64,000 nt of DNA, taken from positions 558,001 to 622,000 of the forward strand of contig OY723304.1 of assembly GCA_963210315.1 (NCBI GenBank), read 5' to 3'. The position numbers were made by a program, and so were the translations under genes. This DNA comes from Rhynchopus euleeides (lineage: Eukaryota > Euglenozoa > Diplonemea > Diplonemida > Diplonemidae). This document shows, piece after piece, positions 1-9,538 of the stretch (position 1 is the stretch's first letter; every line of letters begins with the position of its first letter). The notes under the pieces are model-generated. The model was not told the DNA's origin and made no database searches. It worked only from the letters and a program-made list of their open reading frames with translations.

Positions 1-303
1 TTTTTTTTGCGTTCTTTTGGTTTGAACAGACGGAGCAAAAAATAAACCGCTGATAATATCGCAGCAGCGTAAAGGGGGGGAGGGCAGGGTGCCACCCTCA
101 CATCACCCACCCCCACGTAACCACTGACTTGGTAGACCGCTCCCCGGCCACAAAAAGCTACACAGGAGGACCTTGTTTTTGCCTGATGCCACGTTTGGAT
201 AACAAAGACAGGGATAGCCATGAGATCCACCATGGGACATCGGGGGGGGGGGGGGGGTAGGGGGGGGGGGGTATATGTGCGTGAGAAACCCGAATTTTTG
301 ACA
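1..303. other. Left-edge intergenic stretch with G runs
   Basis: No gene is visible. A long G run interrupted by one TA lies at about 242-272. The sequence after it (about 259-303) resembles the first 45 bases of the TA-ended element at 50822-52355, ending in the same GACATACC, so it may be a relic of such a terminus. Confidence 0.5.
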
Positions 304-652
304 TACCGTATACGTAAATATTATGGAACGTAAATATTATGGAACGGGCCCATTTTTGGCCGGTCCGTTCCATAATATTTACGTTCCATAATATTTACAG
401 GGCCAGTTGGGGACTCGGTGGTGAGGACGGCTTGCGTCAGGAATCGCGCGAAAAGTGCACGAGTAGGTCCCGTCAGGGACTCTGTATGCCGTCCGATCAC
501 CTGGTCCAAGTCCCCGAGTCGCAGAAAGCCCTGTAAATATTATGGAACGAAAAAAATCTGGAACGCCAACCCACCAGCGTTCCAAAATATTTACGTTCCA
601 TAATATTTACGTTCCATAATATTTACGTTCCAAAATATTTACGTATACGGTA
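304..652. mobile_element. 349-bp inverted-repeat element, family C, copy 1
   Basis: The element begins TACCGTATACGTAAATA and ends with the reverse complement. Both arms are AT-rich and built from repeats of a word containing AATATTATGGAACG. They enclose a GC-rich core of about 135 bp at 401-535, bounded by CAGGGC and GCCCTG, in which GACTCGG and CCGAGTC can pair. A second copy of exactly the same length lies at 39917-40265 and differs at only a few positions. There is no transposase gene, so it is a non-autonomous (MITE-like) element. The target duplication is TA, shown directly at the second copy. Confidence 0.9.
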
Positions 653-785
653 TGCGAAAACGGCACCTAAGTCGACATCCAACCATACAAAGTGGTCCAA
701 AACACCCCAGAAACACCTACAGGGCACTTTGGTGACCCCCAGTGCCCTCTGGGGGCCACTCATCTGCCATGCTCATTTTCCTGCC
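653..785. other. Spacer between elements
   Basis: Unique-looking sequence between two TA elements. Nothing gene-like is seen. Confidence 0.4.
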
Positions 786-1575
786 TAGGTTTGGTACCTG
801 GCCTAGGTACCAGGCATAGCCACCCACACTGATACAACGTATTGTGCGGAATATGGTTGGCTCTTCGGTCAAACCATGTCCCATTTGATATCCCATGCAC
901 ATGCGGGGGTATCCCGCGTGACTTGGTGATGATATCCTGCGGATTCTGACCTCCATATCCCGCAGAGATAGCCCTGTCTCCCGGGGGGCATATGGCGGAT
1001 GGTGGCAGGGATATCCCATTTTCATATATCCCGCTGGGTCCCACATGTCCTGGTTGCATGCCTGTACTGACAATACTCCCGCAAGCAATCAGATGTTGCA
1101 AAGACATAGACTCAGAGACGCTGTGGACGATGACACCAATAATCAGAGATATGCTTCCTGCCTCGAATGGAGCCTGGCCTAGGCAACTGGTGCAGCTGTG
1201 ACACCAACAGAAAGAGCCACAGAAAGAGAGGGTGCTAGGTTGGTGCTGACTGAGTCTGAACTAGAAGAGGGCAGAGATGTGTGTCACGTCAGCGGACTCT
1301 CGGACTAAGTGGGATGACGCATGTGAGCGTCGTTTTGCCCAGAATAAAGGCTAATTGACGTACAAACAGGCCCACAGGAGATGGGCTGCAAGTTTGAGGG
1401 TCAAAAATATCCTTTCTCGGAAGAGAACGGGTCTGGTGGACCCTGCCCTCGATCCAGAATGCACCCCCCCACACCCCTCGGCATTGCCAGACACCAAAAC
1501 CCCTGAAAATAGATGCCCACTGTTCGCAAAAATCTGAACATCTCTCCCACAGGGATGGCCCAGGTACCAAACCTA
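786..1575. mobile_element. 790-bp TA-ended inverted-repeat element
   Basis: The left end reads TAGGTTTGGTACCTG and the right end is its exact reverse complement (CAGGTACCAAACCTA). The flanks read TGCC on the left and GGCAG on the right, so the empty site would be TGCCTAGGCAG with TA duplicated. The interior repeats motifs such as GATATCCC and ATATCCCGC and holds no convincing coding sequence. Confidence 0.75.
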
Positions 1576-1762
1576 GGCAGAAAATTTTGACGTCACAAAA
1601 AAGCCTCCAGAGGTGCCATGAGGGGGTCTGGTGTGTCGGATAGGGGGTGATATCGGTGTTCTGGGGTGGTTGGTGGGGGTTTTGACGGCCGGTACGTCAA
1701 AAGAAGTCGATGTTCAAAAATGTGGTGTTTCTCACGCTTTTTAAAGGGCATATACCCCCCCC

Positions 1763-2216
1763 TAGGGCAGTGGTGGCAGCGTACGGCCGTACGGTACGCG
1801 TACGCGTACGCGTACGCCGTACGCACTTTCTGAAAATCGCGCTGCGTACGCGTACGCAGATTTTGCGTACGGCTGGTATTCCAGGCCTCTCAGCACACAG
1901 TAGGCCACCCAGCGGGTGGCTGGGCCCTGGACTTTGATCTTGCCTTTCACAGATGGTTCCTTGCCGCGCACGTGGCGAATAACTCGCAACACCTGCAAGT
2001 ACACCCGCAATCATACTGCAAAAGGTACCACTTCCGACTGGAAGGCTCGAAGGCTGCCCCTGGGACACCTGAGTTCGACGGTCGGATTTGGTGTGCGGCC
2101 ATGGCTGTCTCCTGTGCTCCATAGACTGCCGTACGCAGCGCCGTACGCGTACGCGTACGCCGTACGCACTTTTTGAAAATCACGCTGCGTACGCGTACGC
2201 AGCCACCACTGCCCTA
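1763..2216. mobile_element. 454-bp TA-ended element built of CGTACG words
   Basis: The ends are TAGGGCAGTGGTGGC and its reverse complement. They sit between a C run on the left and a G run on the right. Each arm is a run of overlapping palindromic CGTACG/GTACGC words (about 1788-1872 and 2130-2202). The interior between the arms is unique and non-coding as far as can be seen. This is probably a non-autonomous DNA element with subterminal binding-site arrays. Confidence 0.85.
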
Positions 2217-4453
2217 GGGGGGGGGGGACACTCTAGAAAACAAGAAGCCACAACTCCTAACCCCACCCCACCCCACCCCCCCCCCCTCCCCCTGGTCTGC
2301 CTGCCATGGAGGGGCACAGAATCAGCTGTGTGTGTCGAGTCGCCGCGCGGCGGGAACACAATGGGAGGGGGTGCTGAGCCAGCAGCCACTACACAACAAT
2401 CTCCGTCGGCTGACCAACACCGGGCCCAGCGATGCCCCTCAGAGACAAGGAGCACTGTTTCGGGCTATGGGGTGATTTTGTGCTCGGCGTAGTTGAACTC
2501 AGCTCGCCCCCTTGAGATCACTCTACGAACTGCTCACTCCAGAGGGCGTTTGAACCAACTCTCACTCGATCACCCCCCCCTTCTTCAAACAGACGGTTGG
2601 TGATGGTGATGCCACTGGTGGCTATGTTATTGACGAGGAAAAATGTTAAAACCGTAAAGACATGGGGATGGGGGGGAGTGAGGGGGTAAATGCGAATGAG
2701 CCAAATCAACAGAGCAAACAGAGACGGAAAGTATCAGAAGAAAAATGGATGATGGGTTCATAACAGTTGCTGTTGCCGGAGGTGGGGGGGGGGGGGGGGG
2801 GGCTTCAGCTTGTGTCAAACTGCTATAATGTGAGTCAGTCGTGGCACAAACTGTTCCGTGCCCCTGCTGGGTCAAAAAGAATGTGACAGCAAAAAAAAAC
2901 ATCGAGACCCACAACCCAATACATTCACACAACCCATTTTTGTCGGAACGCAGACCCACCCACTCCTTTGTGCAAACCGCTCCACAGTTCTGATGAAGCA
3001 GTGTGAAGTGGGGTGTCGCAGGACCCAGCAAAAAAGGCTCAGAAAGGTTCCAATTTGGGCGACGCCGAAAGAGAAGTTCAGCGGTTGCCTGTACAAAGCC
3101 GTGCGGTGGCAGCGTTACTGGTGGCAGTTTTGAGGCTGCTACCATCCACTGCACGCATCCACGCCACCCCCTCCCGCTGAATTTTCTTCGCATTTACAAG
3201 CAACCCTGATGGGGTAACAAAAGACACAAAAGGCCCCTCCTCACCCCTTTGGCAGAGCCGAACGAGATCACTGCCTGACGAGATAACAGCCGCGGGGGTG
3301 ATTCATGAGAAAACGAAAGGCACAGCGAGGCAAGCGGGGGCTTTGTCTTAGAAACAACCAACGCAGAAGATGGCCCCTGCGCAAAAAATGTGGGGTGTGT
3401 GAACTTGCACCGCCTGACAAGCCTCCTCTTAGTCGGGAGAGAACTGCACGTCACCCCTAACGACCCTTTTTCGCCTCGTTTCCCACCCCCTCAGATTTGC
3501 GCCTGTGTGTGGCGCAAATATGAAGGAATCAGAAGAGCCGGGAATTCGCTGTTCGGGGGAACACCATCCAAGACCCCATGGTCTGCTGTGTGGCGGTGCT
3601 CTCTCTCTGCAAAGAAGGGATCAGCACTGGCACCACCAGCTGTTTGCGTCGTGAGCATCATCAGAACACTCTGAAGGAAATGCACTGGAGGGCACAGTTG
3701 GCCTGCATACACTCCGGTGCGAAGGCCGCCTCTGGCAAGGAACGTTCCGGCAACCAGGCAACTATCAACCGATCAGGCGAGCAACACCCACAGCCGACAA
3801 GGCGAGAGTCATGTCGGCCTTTGGGATGGTGGCATCATGGTGGCAGCCAGGCAGAGGGTGCACAGGTCGTGCGCCCTCTGGGGTTCTGGGGTGACTGGCG
3901 GGCAGTGGCCGTTCGACGCGACCTGTTCGTTCAATCTCGCTTGTGTTTTGTCTGGCAGAACCTAAAAGATTGGCGCAGAGAACAGATAGCGCACACACCA
4001 GAAACAAGTTTGTTTCATGTTCTGACAAAACGGATTTAAGGTTACATTCTTTGTTTGCACCAACGGTGCCTGCGAGCAGTGGGATGCAGCCTACCAAACG
4101 CTGGTACGGCATTTTGGTTTTGGGTCCCAACGACCTGGCGTGCGAGAGGCGAGAGAGTGACGTGCACAATACTGCCCGTCTCTTCAGGGGGTGGGGGGGG
4201 GGGGGGGGGAAACAAAATCTAGCTGCAAATGCCTGCCCCTTTGACAAACCTAAAACGGAAAACACGCAAATCCATATCATCCCGGCACACCAACCCCACC
4301 TCCCCCCCCTTTCCCCCACCCACCTTTGCACCGGCTGCTCTCCAGAAACCGATACCAAACGCAACAGGCATGCATTTCGGACACTACCCGACGGGATTTC
4401 AGGGTATCGTGAAACCCCCACTGCCAGTCTTCAGCACCACGAAGGAGCAGCCT
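2217..4453. other. Intergenic region without a convincing gene
   Basis: The stretch contains C/G runs (about 2273-2290, 2773-2801 and 4190-4210) and the foldback repeat at 2857-3042. Long open frames on both strands overlap one another and are low-complexity, so none is accepted. Confidence 0.5.
2857..3042. repeat. Foldback repeat family F, copy 1
   Basis: Imperfect inverted ends: CGTGCCCCTGCTGGGTC on the left, GACCCAGC...GGCTCAG on the right. The interior shares GGAACGCAGACCC and a GATGAAG-containing segment with the copies at 9233-9392 and 24767-24923. Identity between copies is moderate, so this is an old, dispersed, non-coding repeat. Confidence 0.65.
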
Positions 4454-4786
4454 TCACTGCATGCAGCACGTTGTAAGCATGTTGCAGCTGTTTGACGGGT
4501 GCACGGGATCCTCTCCTGAGCCAGAGTATCGCTCCTCCCAGCCCAGGCCAGAAGCCTTCCGCTTCCGGGCAGCCGTGCCTGCTGTGGATACCGGCGGGTT
4601 TGCTGGCGGCGAGGGTGTCATGATGCGGTACCTGTCGAGCGAGTCCAGGTTGAGATGCGAACCTCCAAACTGTTTCGCCGCTCTGTCGCAGTCCGTCTCA
4701 CGCCTCGGCCGGCATGCCGTAGACGGGCACTCCGGAACCGAATCGCAGGATGTATTTGACAACGCATCTTCGGGGGCCTGCTGCAT
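4454..4786 (-). CDS. Possible small protein, 110 aa
   Basis: An ATG-initiated frame of 110 codons on the same strand as the gene array. It follows a C-rich pyrimidine tract ending in CAG about 40 bp upstream (about 4825-4843 on the plus strand), which could be a splice acceptor. The composition is balanced, and a middle stretch (FGGSHLNLDSLDRYRIM) looks less random than neighbouring chance frames. The protein has several cysteines but no recognised domain. An overlapping frame exists on the plus strand. It could be a chance ORF. Confidence 0.3.
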   Translation of the reverse strand: MQQAPEDALSNTSCDSVPECPSTACRPRRETDCDRAAKQFGGSHLNLDSLDRYRIMTPSPPANPPVSTAGTAARKRKASGLGWEERYSGSGEDPVHPSNSCNMLTTCCMQ

Positions 4787-5879
4787 TAGCCCCTCCGGCC
4801 CCCTCACTCAACGTCTTCCCCCGACTGGGCGTGGGGGGGAGGAGGGGGAGGGCGCACCGATAATACACCGATGCGCAAGCACGCCCGCCAGCCTTCACCA
4901 CTTGCTCCTGCCGACCCACCGAATCCGAGTGAGAAAGCGGGGCAGGAAGAAACCCGAGCAGCAGCGGCTGGTTTTAATTGTGTAATGCCTGTGTAGTTTG
5001 ATTGCGTTGGGAATGGGTGCCACGGAGTAGTGCCGGTGGGGGGGGGGGGGGGGGCACGCGGAAACGTGGGGTGGTGGTGGGTCGAGGGGGGGGTGGGAAA
5101 ATCCGCGAGCTCTGGCCCAACCACCAAGGAATTTCTCCAAAAAATCCCCCCACGCTCTGAGGCGTAAACTGCGAGGCAAGGCACGGCACTGCAATCTTGA
5201 AAAAGATGGCTCGCCGCTGCCTAGAGCTTCCGGGATCCGAAACCCGACGTACACCCCACAACAGTACACCTCCTGCACCCCCGCCCTCCCGCCCTCTCGA
5301 TAGCACAGCAGCAGGGGTTTTGTTGGCATCGCTGGCCGCACTGACGCGAGGCAGTCAGTGCCAAAAATCACAAAACCCACCAGAAGGCGTGTTTGCACCC
5401 CCCCCTCCCCACCCCAACACCGAAGGACACGCGGCATGCCATATTCCTCGGGAGGGTAGAAAGAAAACGCTGCTGGCATAAACCAAAAAATATTGGGGGC
5501 CCTCGCTACCAGTCACAGCTCGTCAGTCGGTGAGGGGAAGTGGGCCATGGCTCAGTTCTTCTCACTCAGTCACACCTGGTAGCGAGGGCCCCCATTGTAC
5601 TCATTTCGCTTTCCGGTTGACACCCCTCTCCAGCAACTGTGGTGAAGCAGGGTTCCGGGCATAAATTTGTGTTGACCCATCACACTTTGTGTCCCGAAGG
5701 AATTGTGTTTTTTTGAGGCCCTGTGTGTCAAAGTGGCAATGAAAAAAAGAAAGATGATGAATCCGAAAGCTGAGGCCAAACGATTCCCCCCTCGATACCT
5801 CGTGACACTCTTCGCTACGCTTTCGCCGCTGCGAGCCGTAACTCGGGTGAAAAAAAAGACAAGACAGAGGACCACCCAT
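4787..5879. other. Intergenic region
   Basis: Contains a G run at about 5038-5054 and the hairpin at 5495-5593. Overlapping frames on both strands are proline/glycine-rich and not convincing. Confidence 0.45.
5495..5593. repeat. 99-bp hairpin with 17-bp perfect arms
   Basis: GGGGGCCCTCGCTACCA at 5495-5511 is exactly the reverse complement of 5577-5593. The loop is about 65 bp. It could be a tiny foldback element or a structured transcript end. No second copy was noticed in the window. Confidence 0.7.
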
Positions 5880-7379
5880 TCATCGATTTCCACTTTGAGC
5901 TGTGAATGTCCCCGCCATGCCCCTCCGCTGCACCCGGGGCGCATCGGACGGCGCCGGAGGCCTGGGGCACTGCATCTCCATCAGGTGCGACTTGCACAGC
6001 GCAGCGATCGTCTCCCTGTCGATCGTCGCCTCCCGCAGGATCTCCAGCTTCGCAAGCCGCTGCCGCTGCAGCAGCCCCGCCAGACCCCCCTGCACCACCA
6101 CGCCGCCCCCACCGCCACACCCCACCCCGGACGCCACGCCGAGACTGCCACAGAGGGACATGTCGTCACCCAGGTCGAGCAGGGCACTGCCTTCTTCCAC
6201 ACCCCCTCGCTGCCCCTCCTCTGCCGAGCCACTACTGCCCAGCCACTCCAGGACGTCTCTGGCCCGATCCTCCTGAAGGGATGCAGCGAGCGCTTCGATT
6301 GTCTCGCACGTCTTGGCATGCGCCAGCTGCTTCTGCCGCGCCTTCGCCTCCTTCACCGCAAGGCTAATCCGGAGAAATGCAGACGCCTGATCTTGAAGCA
6401 GCTTTGCCCTGCACCCAGACTCCCCCTCCTCCACCGAGCAGCGCCCCTCACTCTCCGCGATGGCAAGGGCAACGCTTTGTGCTGCCTCTGCGTCATCATC
6501 ACACCCCCGCCGCCCCTCCGCCACCTCATCAGGGGCATCCAGAATAGTGACGGTCTGGAGCATCTCCCCAAACGAGCTCCCGCTGTCGTTCCACGGGAGA
6601 AGGGCGGTGCCCTTCGCGGCTGTGGGGGAGAGCGACCCCTCGCTCCCCGCGCGCCGCGGCAGGAAGGGGAAGGCCGTGCGCCCCAGCGTGGGGGAGGGGA
6701 AGTCCTGCACAAGCCGATCCCGCTGCAGCGCCGCCGCCTCGAGTGTGAGGGGTGTCCGCATCGAGACGTACAGCGCCTCGTCAGGCGCGGGGGCGTTCTG
6801 CAGGTCGCCGGAGGGGAGAGGGCGGCCCTCTGCCCTGCTGAGGGAGAGTCGCTGCCAGCGAGGGATCATCGTCGCGACTTTCACGAGGAGGTGTGCTTTG
6901 AACCTTGCGCTGCGCAGCTGAAGGTGTTTTGCCGACACCGTCTCCGACTGGGTGTAAGGCGTGAGGGAGATCGTGTGGTGGTAGCACGACGCGCTGCGGG
7001 TGCGGGTCAGTTTCTTTGCGGGGGACGTGGTGCAGGCCGTGTCCTGCTTCATCCGGGCGAAGTGCATCACAGAAGGGGCTCTCGACCCGCAGTGGGACTT
7101 CACTGTGGCATCGCTCGAGGCAGGGCTCGCGATGTCATCAGTGTGAGGGATGTGCAGCTCCGGGACGCTGAGGAAGCTGTCCCTCGCACCGCCCAGCTGC
7201 GCGGTGGCTGAACCGTTCCGGCTCCCCTCTTTGCGGGCGGGGAATTCGGATGGGTCGGGCCACGCATCCTTCGCACAGAAGGTGACGACAGTTTCCTGCC
7301 GCCGCTGCTGATATACCCCAGGTCGGGCAGGCGCCTCTCCGCGACTCGTGACACCACGGTGGAAGATAAAGAGCGGCAT
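5880..7379 (-). CDS. Hypothetical protein, 499 aa
   Basis: Single open frame of 499 codons, leftmost gene of the minus-strand array. No domain is recognised. The N-terminal third is serine/threonine-rich and basic. The middle (about 150-220) contains a compact stretch beginning LLVKVATMIPRWQRL that may be a small folded segment. The C-terminal half is alanine/glutamate-rich and probably helical, followed by a glycine run (GCGGGGG) and another helix (about 450-480). The start is the first in-frame ATG. Upstream sequence is C-rich but shows no clear AG acceptor next to the ATG, so an upstream exon cannot be excluded. Composition matches the neighbouring genes and the frame has no interruptions, which supports a real gene of unknown function. 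Confidence 0.65.
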   Translation of the reverse strand: MPLFIFHRGVTSRGEAPARPGVYQQRRQETVVTFCAKDAWPDPSEFPARKEGSRNGSATAQLGGARDSFLSVPELHIPHTDDIASPASSDATVKSHCGSRAPSVMHFARMKQDTACTTSPAKKLTRTRSASCYHHTISLTPYTQSETVSAKHLQLRSARFKAHLLVKVATMIPRWQRLSLSRAEGRPLPSGDLQNAPAPDEALYVSMRTPLTLEAAALQRDRLVQDFPSPTLGRTAFPFLPRRAGSEGSLSPTAAKGTALLPWNDSGSSFGEMLQTVTILDAPDEVAEGRRGCDDDAEAAQSVALAIAESEGRCSVEEGESGCRAKLLQDQASAFLRISLAVKEAKARQKQLAHAKTCETIEALAASLQEDRARDVLEWLGSSGSAEEGQRGGVEEGSALLDLGDDMSLCGSLGVASGVGCGGGGGVVVQGGLAGLLQRQRLAKLEILREATIDRETIAALCKSHLMEMQCPRPPAPSDAPRVQRRGMAGTFTAQSGNR

Positions 7380-7766
7380 GGTTGGGGGTAGTGGGGGTTA
7401 GCACGTGGCGATGCAGAGAGGGGGCGAGAGTGGGGAAGGGGCGCAAACACAGGCAATGGCAATGCTTGTTTTGTTAGTGGGGGTGGTCTGATGGCACCTT
7501 CGTTGTACCCGCGCGCGCCGCACGCCCCTCCCCCGCCCCTATTCCTTGCTTGCGGTTCTCACTTCACATCATCGTTGCGGAGGGGGGGGAGGAGGCGGAG
7601 GAGGAGCGCCGCTTGTGTGTGTGCGTGGAGACCCCGGTGTGTATTAACCTGTCGAAGGGAGGGCAGTTGGAGGGGCGGTAGTTCTAGGGTTATTCGGTCC
7701 TCATTGTAACATCTAGTATTTCATCGATAATGAGAGTAGACCATGTGGTACTAAGCAAAATTTAAG
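7380..7766. other. Intergenic stretch
   Basis: Sequence upstream of the 499-aa gene, C-rich and then G-rich. No gene or repeat structure is recognised. Confidence 0.4.
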
Positions 7767-8144
7767 TACCTGGGACCCCCCGTGTATAAGTCCCCCCCCC
7801 TTACCCCCGTGTTTAAGTCCCCCCCTGGGGGTCTGGCAGGGGGGGGACTTAAACACAGGGGGACCTAAACACGGGGGTGGGCTGGTCTGGAGGGTCATCA
7901 GGTGGCCCCTAGGCCACCTGGTGCCCTCCAGGTGCTGTCAGAGTCGAAAAGTGGGGTGCCAAACGTCCATCCGGACCGGAATAACCCCCCTACGACAGCA
8001 GAGGAAGAGGTCTTCTTGGTCTCCACTGTGCCACCCCCGTGTTTAAGCCCCCCCTGTGTTTAGGTCCGCCCCCCCCGTGTTTAAGTCCCCCCCAGCCGAA
8101 AATCGCCTCCAGGGGGGGGACTTAAACACGGGGGGTCCCAGGTA
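7767..8144. mobile_element. 378-bp TA-ended element of GTGTTTAAGTCCCCCC words
   Basis: The ends are TACCTGGGACCCCCCGTGT and the reverse complement. About eight copies of the word GTGTTTAAGTCCCCCC or its complement occupy the arms in both orientations. The centre holds a smaller hairpin with CAGGTGGCC arms around CCTAGG. No coding capacity. Same design as the other TA families in this window: TA ends plus a family-specific word array. Confidence 0.85.
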
Positions 8145-8631
8145 TGCTAAGAAGTAGTTTTTCATTGAAGAACAACGTAATGTCTGATGATACCCCTTTC
8201 GATCCTCGACGTCTGGAAGAGTGTAGCCCGAAAGAGTCGAACCTCGGAGAACTCAGACGGTACGATGTCACTGTGTACATGATTGTGTGTGAGGCGTATG
8301 GTGTCGTCGAGTCTGATGAAGGTGCGTATGGTGGATATGAAAGGCGGCTGTGGGTTGATACCTGTAAAAAGATGACTGGCAATGTGTGCAGTTTCACGTC
8401 CCGACTGTCAGCGAAGTGGGGGTGATGAGCTGTGCCAACAAGGAAGGTTTCGATGTCGTCAAGAGTAAGATCACAGATCTCTGTGACATCAGGGCGTCCG
8501 TCATTTTTCGGAATCACAAAAAAATCGACCACTGCGTCAATCGCACCGGTGTCATCGGCGATACACTTGATACATAACGCTACAATCACCAGCACACCCA
8601 CATCATCAACGGTGTCCGGGTCATACCGCAT
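8122..8631 (-). CDS. Possible hypothetical protein, 169 aa
   Basis: ATG-initiated frame on the array strand. The first half (IDAVVDFFVIPKNDGRP and following acidic residues) looks protein-like. The last residues run into the terminal repeat of the element at 7767-8144, so the natural C-terminus may have been replaced by the insertion. Base composition is less GC-rich than in the confident genes, and a plus-strand frame overlaps it. This could be a gene remnant or element cargo. No domain is recognised. Confidence 0.3.
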   Translation of the reverse strand: MRYDPDTVDDVGVLVIVALCIKCIADDTGAIDAVVDFFVIPKNDGRPDVTEICDLTLDDIETFLVGTAHHPHFADSRDVKLHTLPVIFLQVSTHSRLSYPPYAPSSDSTTPYASHTIMYTVTSYRLSSPRFDSFGLHSSRRRGSKGVSSDITLFFNEKLLLSIPGTPRV

Positions 8632-9538
8632 ACGGCACAGTAACCTGCCTGTTCCTGCCAGGAGTCAGTCTATTTTTTCCTGTTCTTCCTCAGTGCATTT
8701 TTCCATCAAGACAGCACCGAGTGGGTGGGTGGGGGTGGGGGGTGGGTGGGTAGTGGCAGCGCACGTCCCTTTCCTTCCCAGAGCGACCACTCGACAACAC
8801 TGCCCCGCAGTCGCACACTCCAGGGCTACACGGCTGGCAGCACCCCTCACGGCGGCAGCAGATCTGGGGTGCGCACAACACTGAGCATGACAGGGGAAAC
8901 AAAGTAGGCCCCCCACGCGTAGACGTAGAGAGAAGAGAAAGGCACAGACCCCCGCCCCCTTCAGACTTGCAGGATTGAAGAAACTCCTCGGGTTGAACAG
9001 GGGGGGGGTCCCACTACTAACGAACGGCGAGACCAGAGGGGTCACAGCCCCGAAAGATCCACAGGGGCATGCCCTGTGTCACATCGGTTCGGCGGGGATG
9101 GGAATCTTTTGCATGACCCTTTGAAAAGGCGTGGCAACGTCTGTTCATGCGATCGAGGGCCTCTCCCCGCCACACCCCCCCCCCCCCACATCGGGTGCAC
9201 ATGCACGGGGTGTGTTATCCGCAAAAACTATCTGTGCCCCCGCTGGATCGTAAAGTGACAGCAAAACGAGACAACAAACCAATTACTGCCGAAAGTTGTT
9301 TTGTTGGAACGCAGACCCCACTCTTTGTGTACACCACTCCCCGGTCTGATGAAGTGGTGTGAGTGGGGACGCACGATCCAGCTAAAGGCACAGAAAGTTT
9401 CCCCAGTTGGCTACGCCGAACTAACAAAGAAAATTGATGCAGAAAACGCAGGATTTCCACAGGATGTGCGATCCCCTCCATTCGTTCTTCACCGAGAGTG
9501 ATTGCGCGCCTTCCCCTCCCACCCCGCTCCCCGTCCCC
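8632..9538. other. Intergenic region
   Basis: Contains the foldback repeat at 9233-9392. No supported gene. Confidence 0.45.
9233..9392. repeat. Foldback repeat family F, copy 2
   Basis: Left end TGTGCCCCCGCTGGATC and right end GATCCAGCTAAAGGCACA are imperfect inverted repeats. The interior contains GGAACGCAGACCC and a GATGAAGTGGTGT segment shared with copies 1 and 3. About 40 bp beyond the right end (CCCCAGTTGGCTACGCCG) is also conserved between copies 2 and 3, so the repeat may extend further. Confidence 0.7.

Noticed and set aside
2627-3193. 188-aa minus-strand frame
   Set aside because: Runs through a C tract and a foldback repeat that occurs elsewhere; composition is repetitive and no domain is visible.
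3765-4421. 218-aa minus-strand frame
   Set aside because: Overlaps equally long plus-strand frames, crosses a C/G run, and has no protein-like order. Probably chance in GC-rich DNA.
5703-7211. 502-aa plus-strand frame
   Set aside because: Exactly opposite the 499-aa minus gene. Its histidine/arginine/leucine-rich content is that of a shadow frame of a GC-rich gene.
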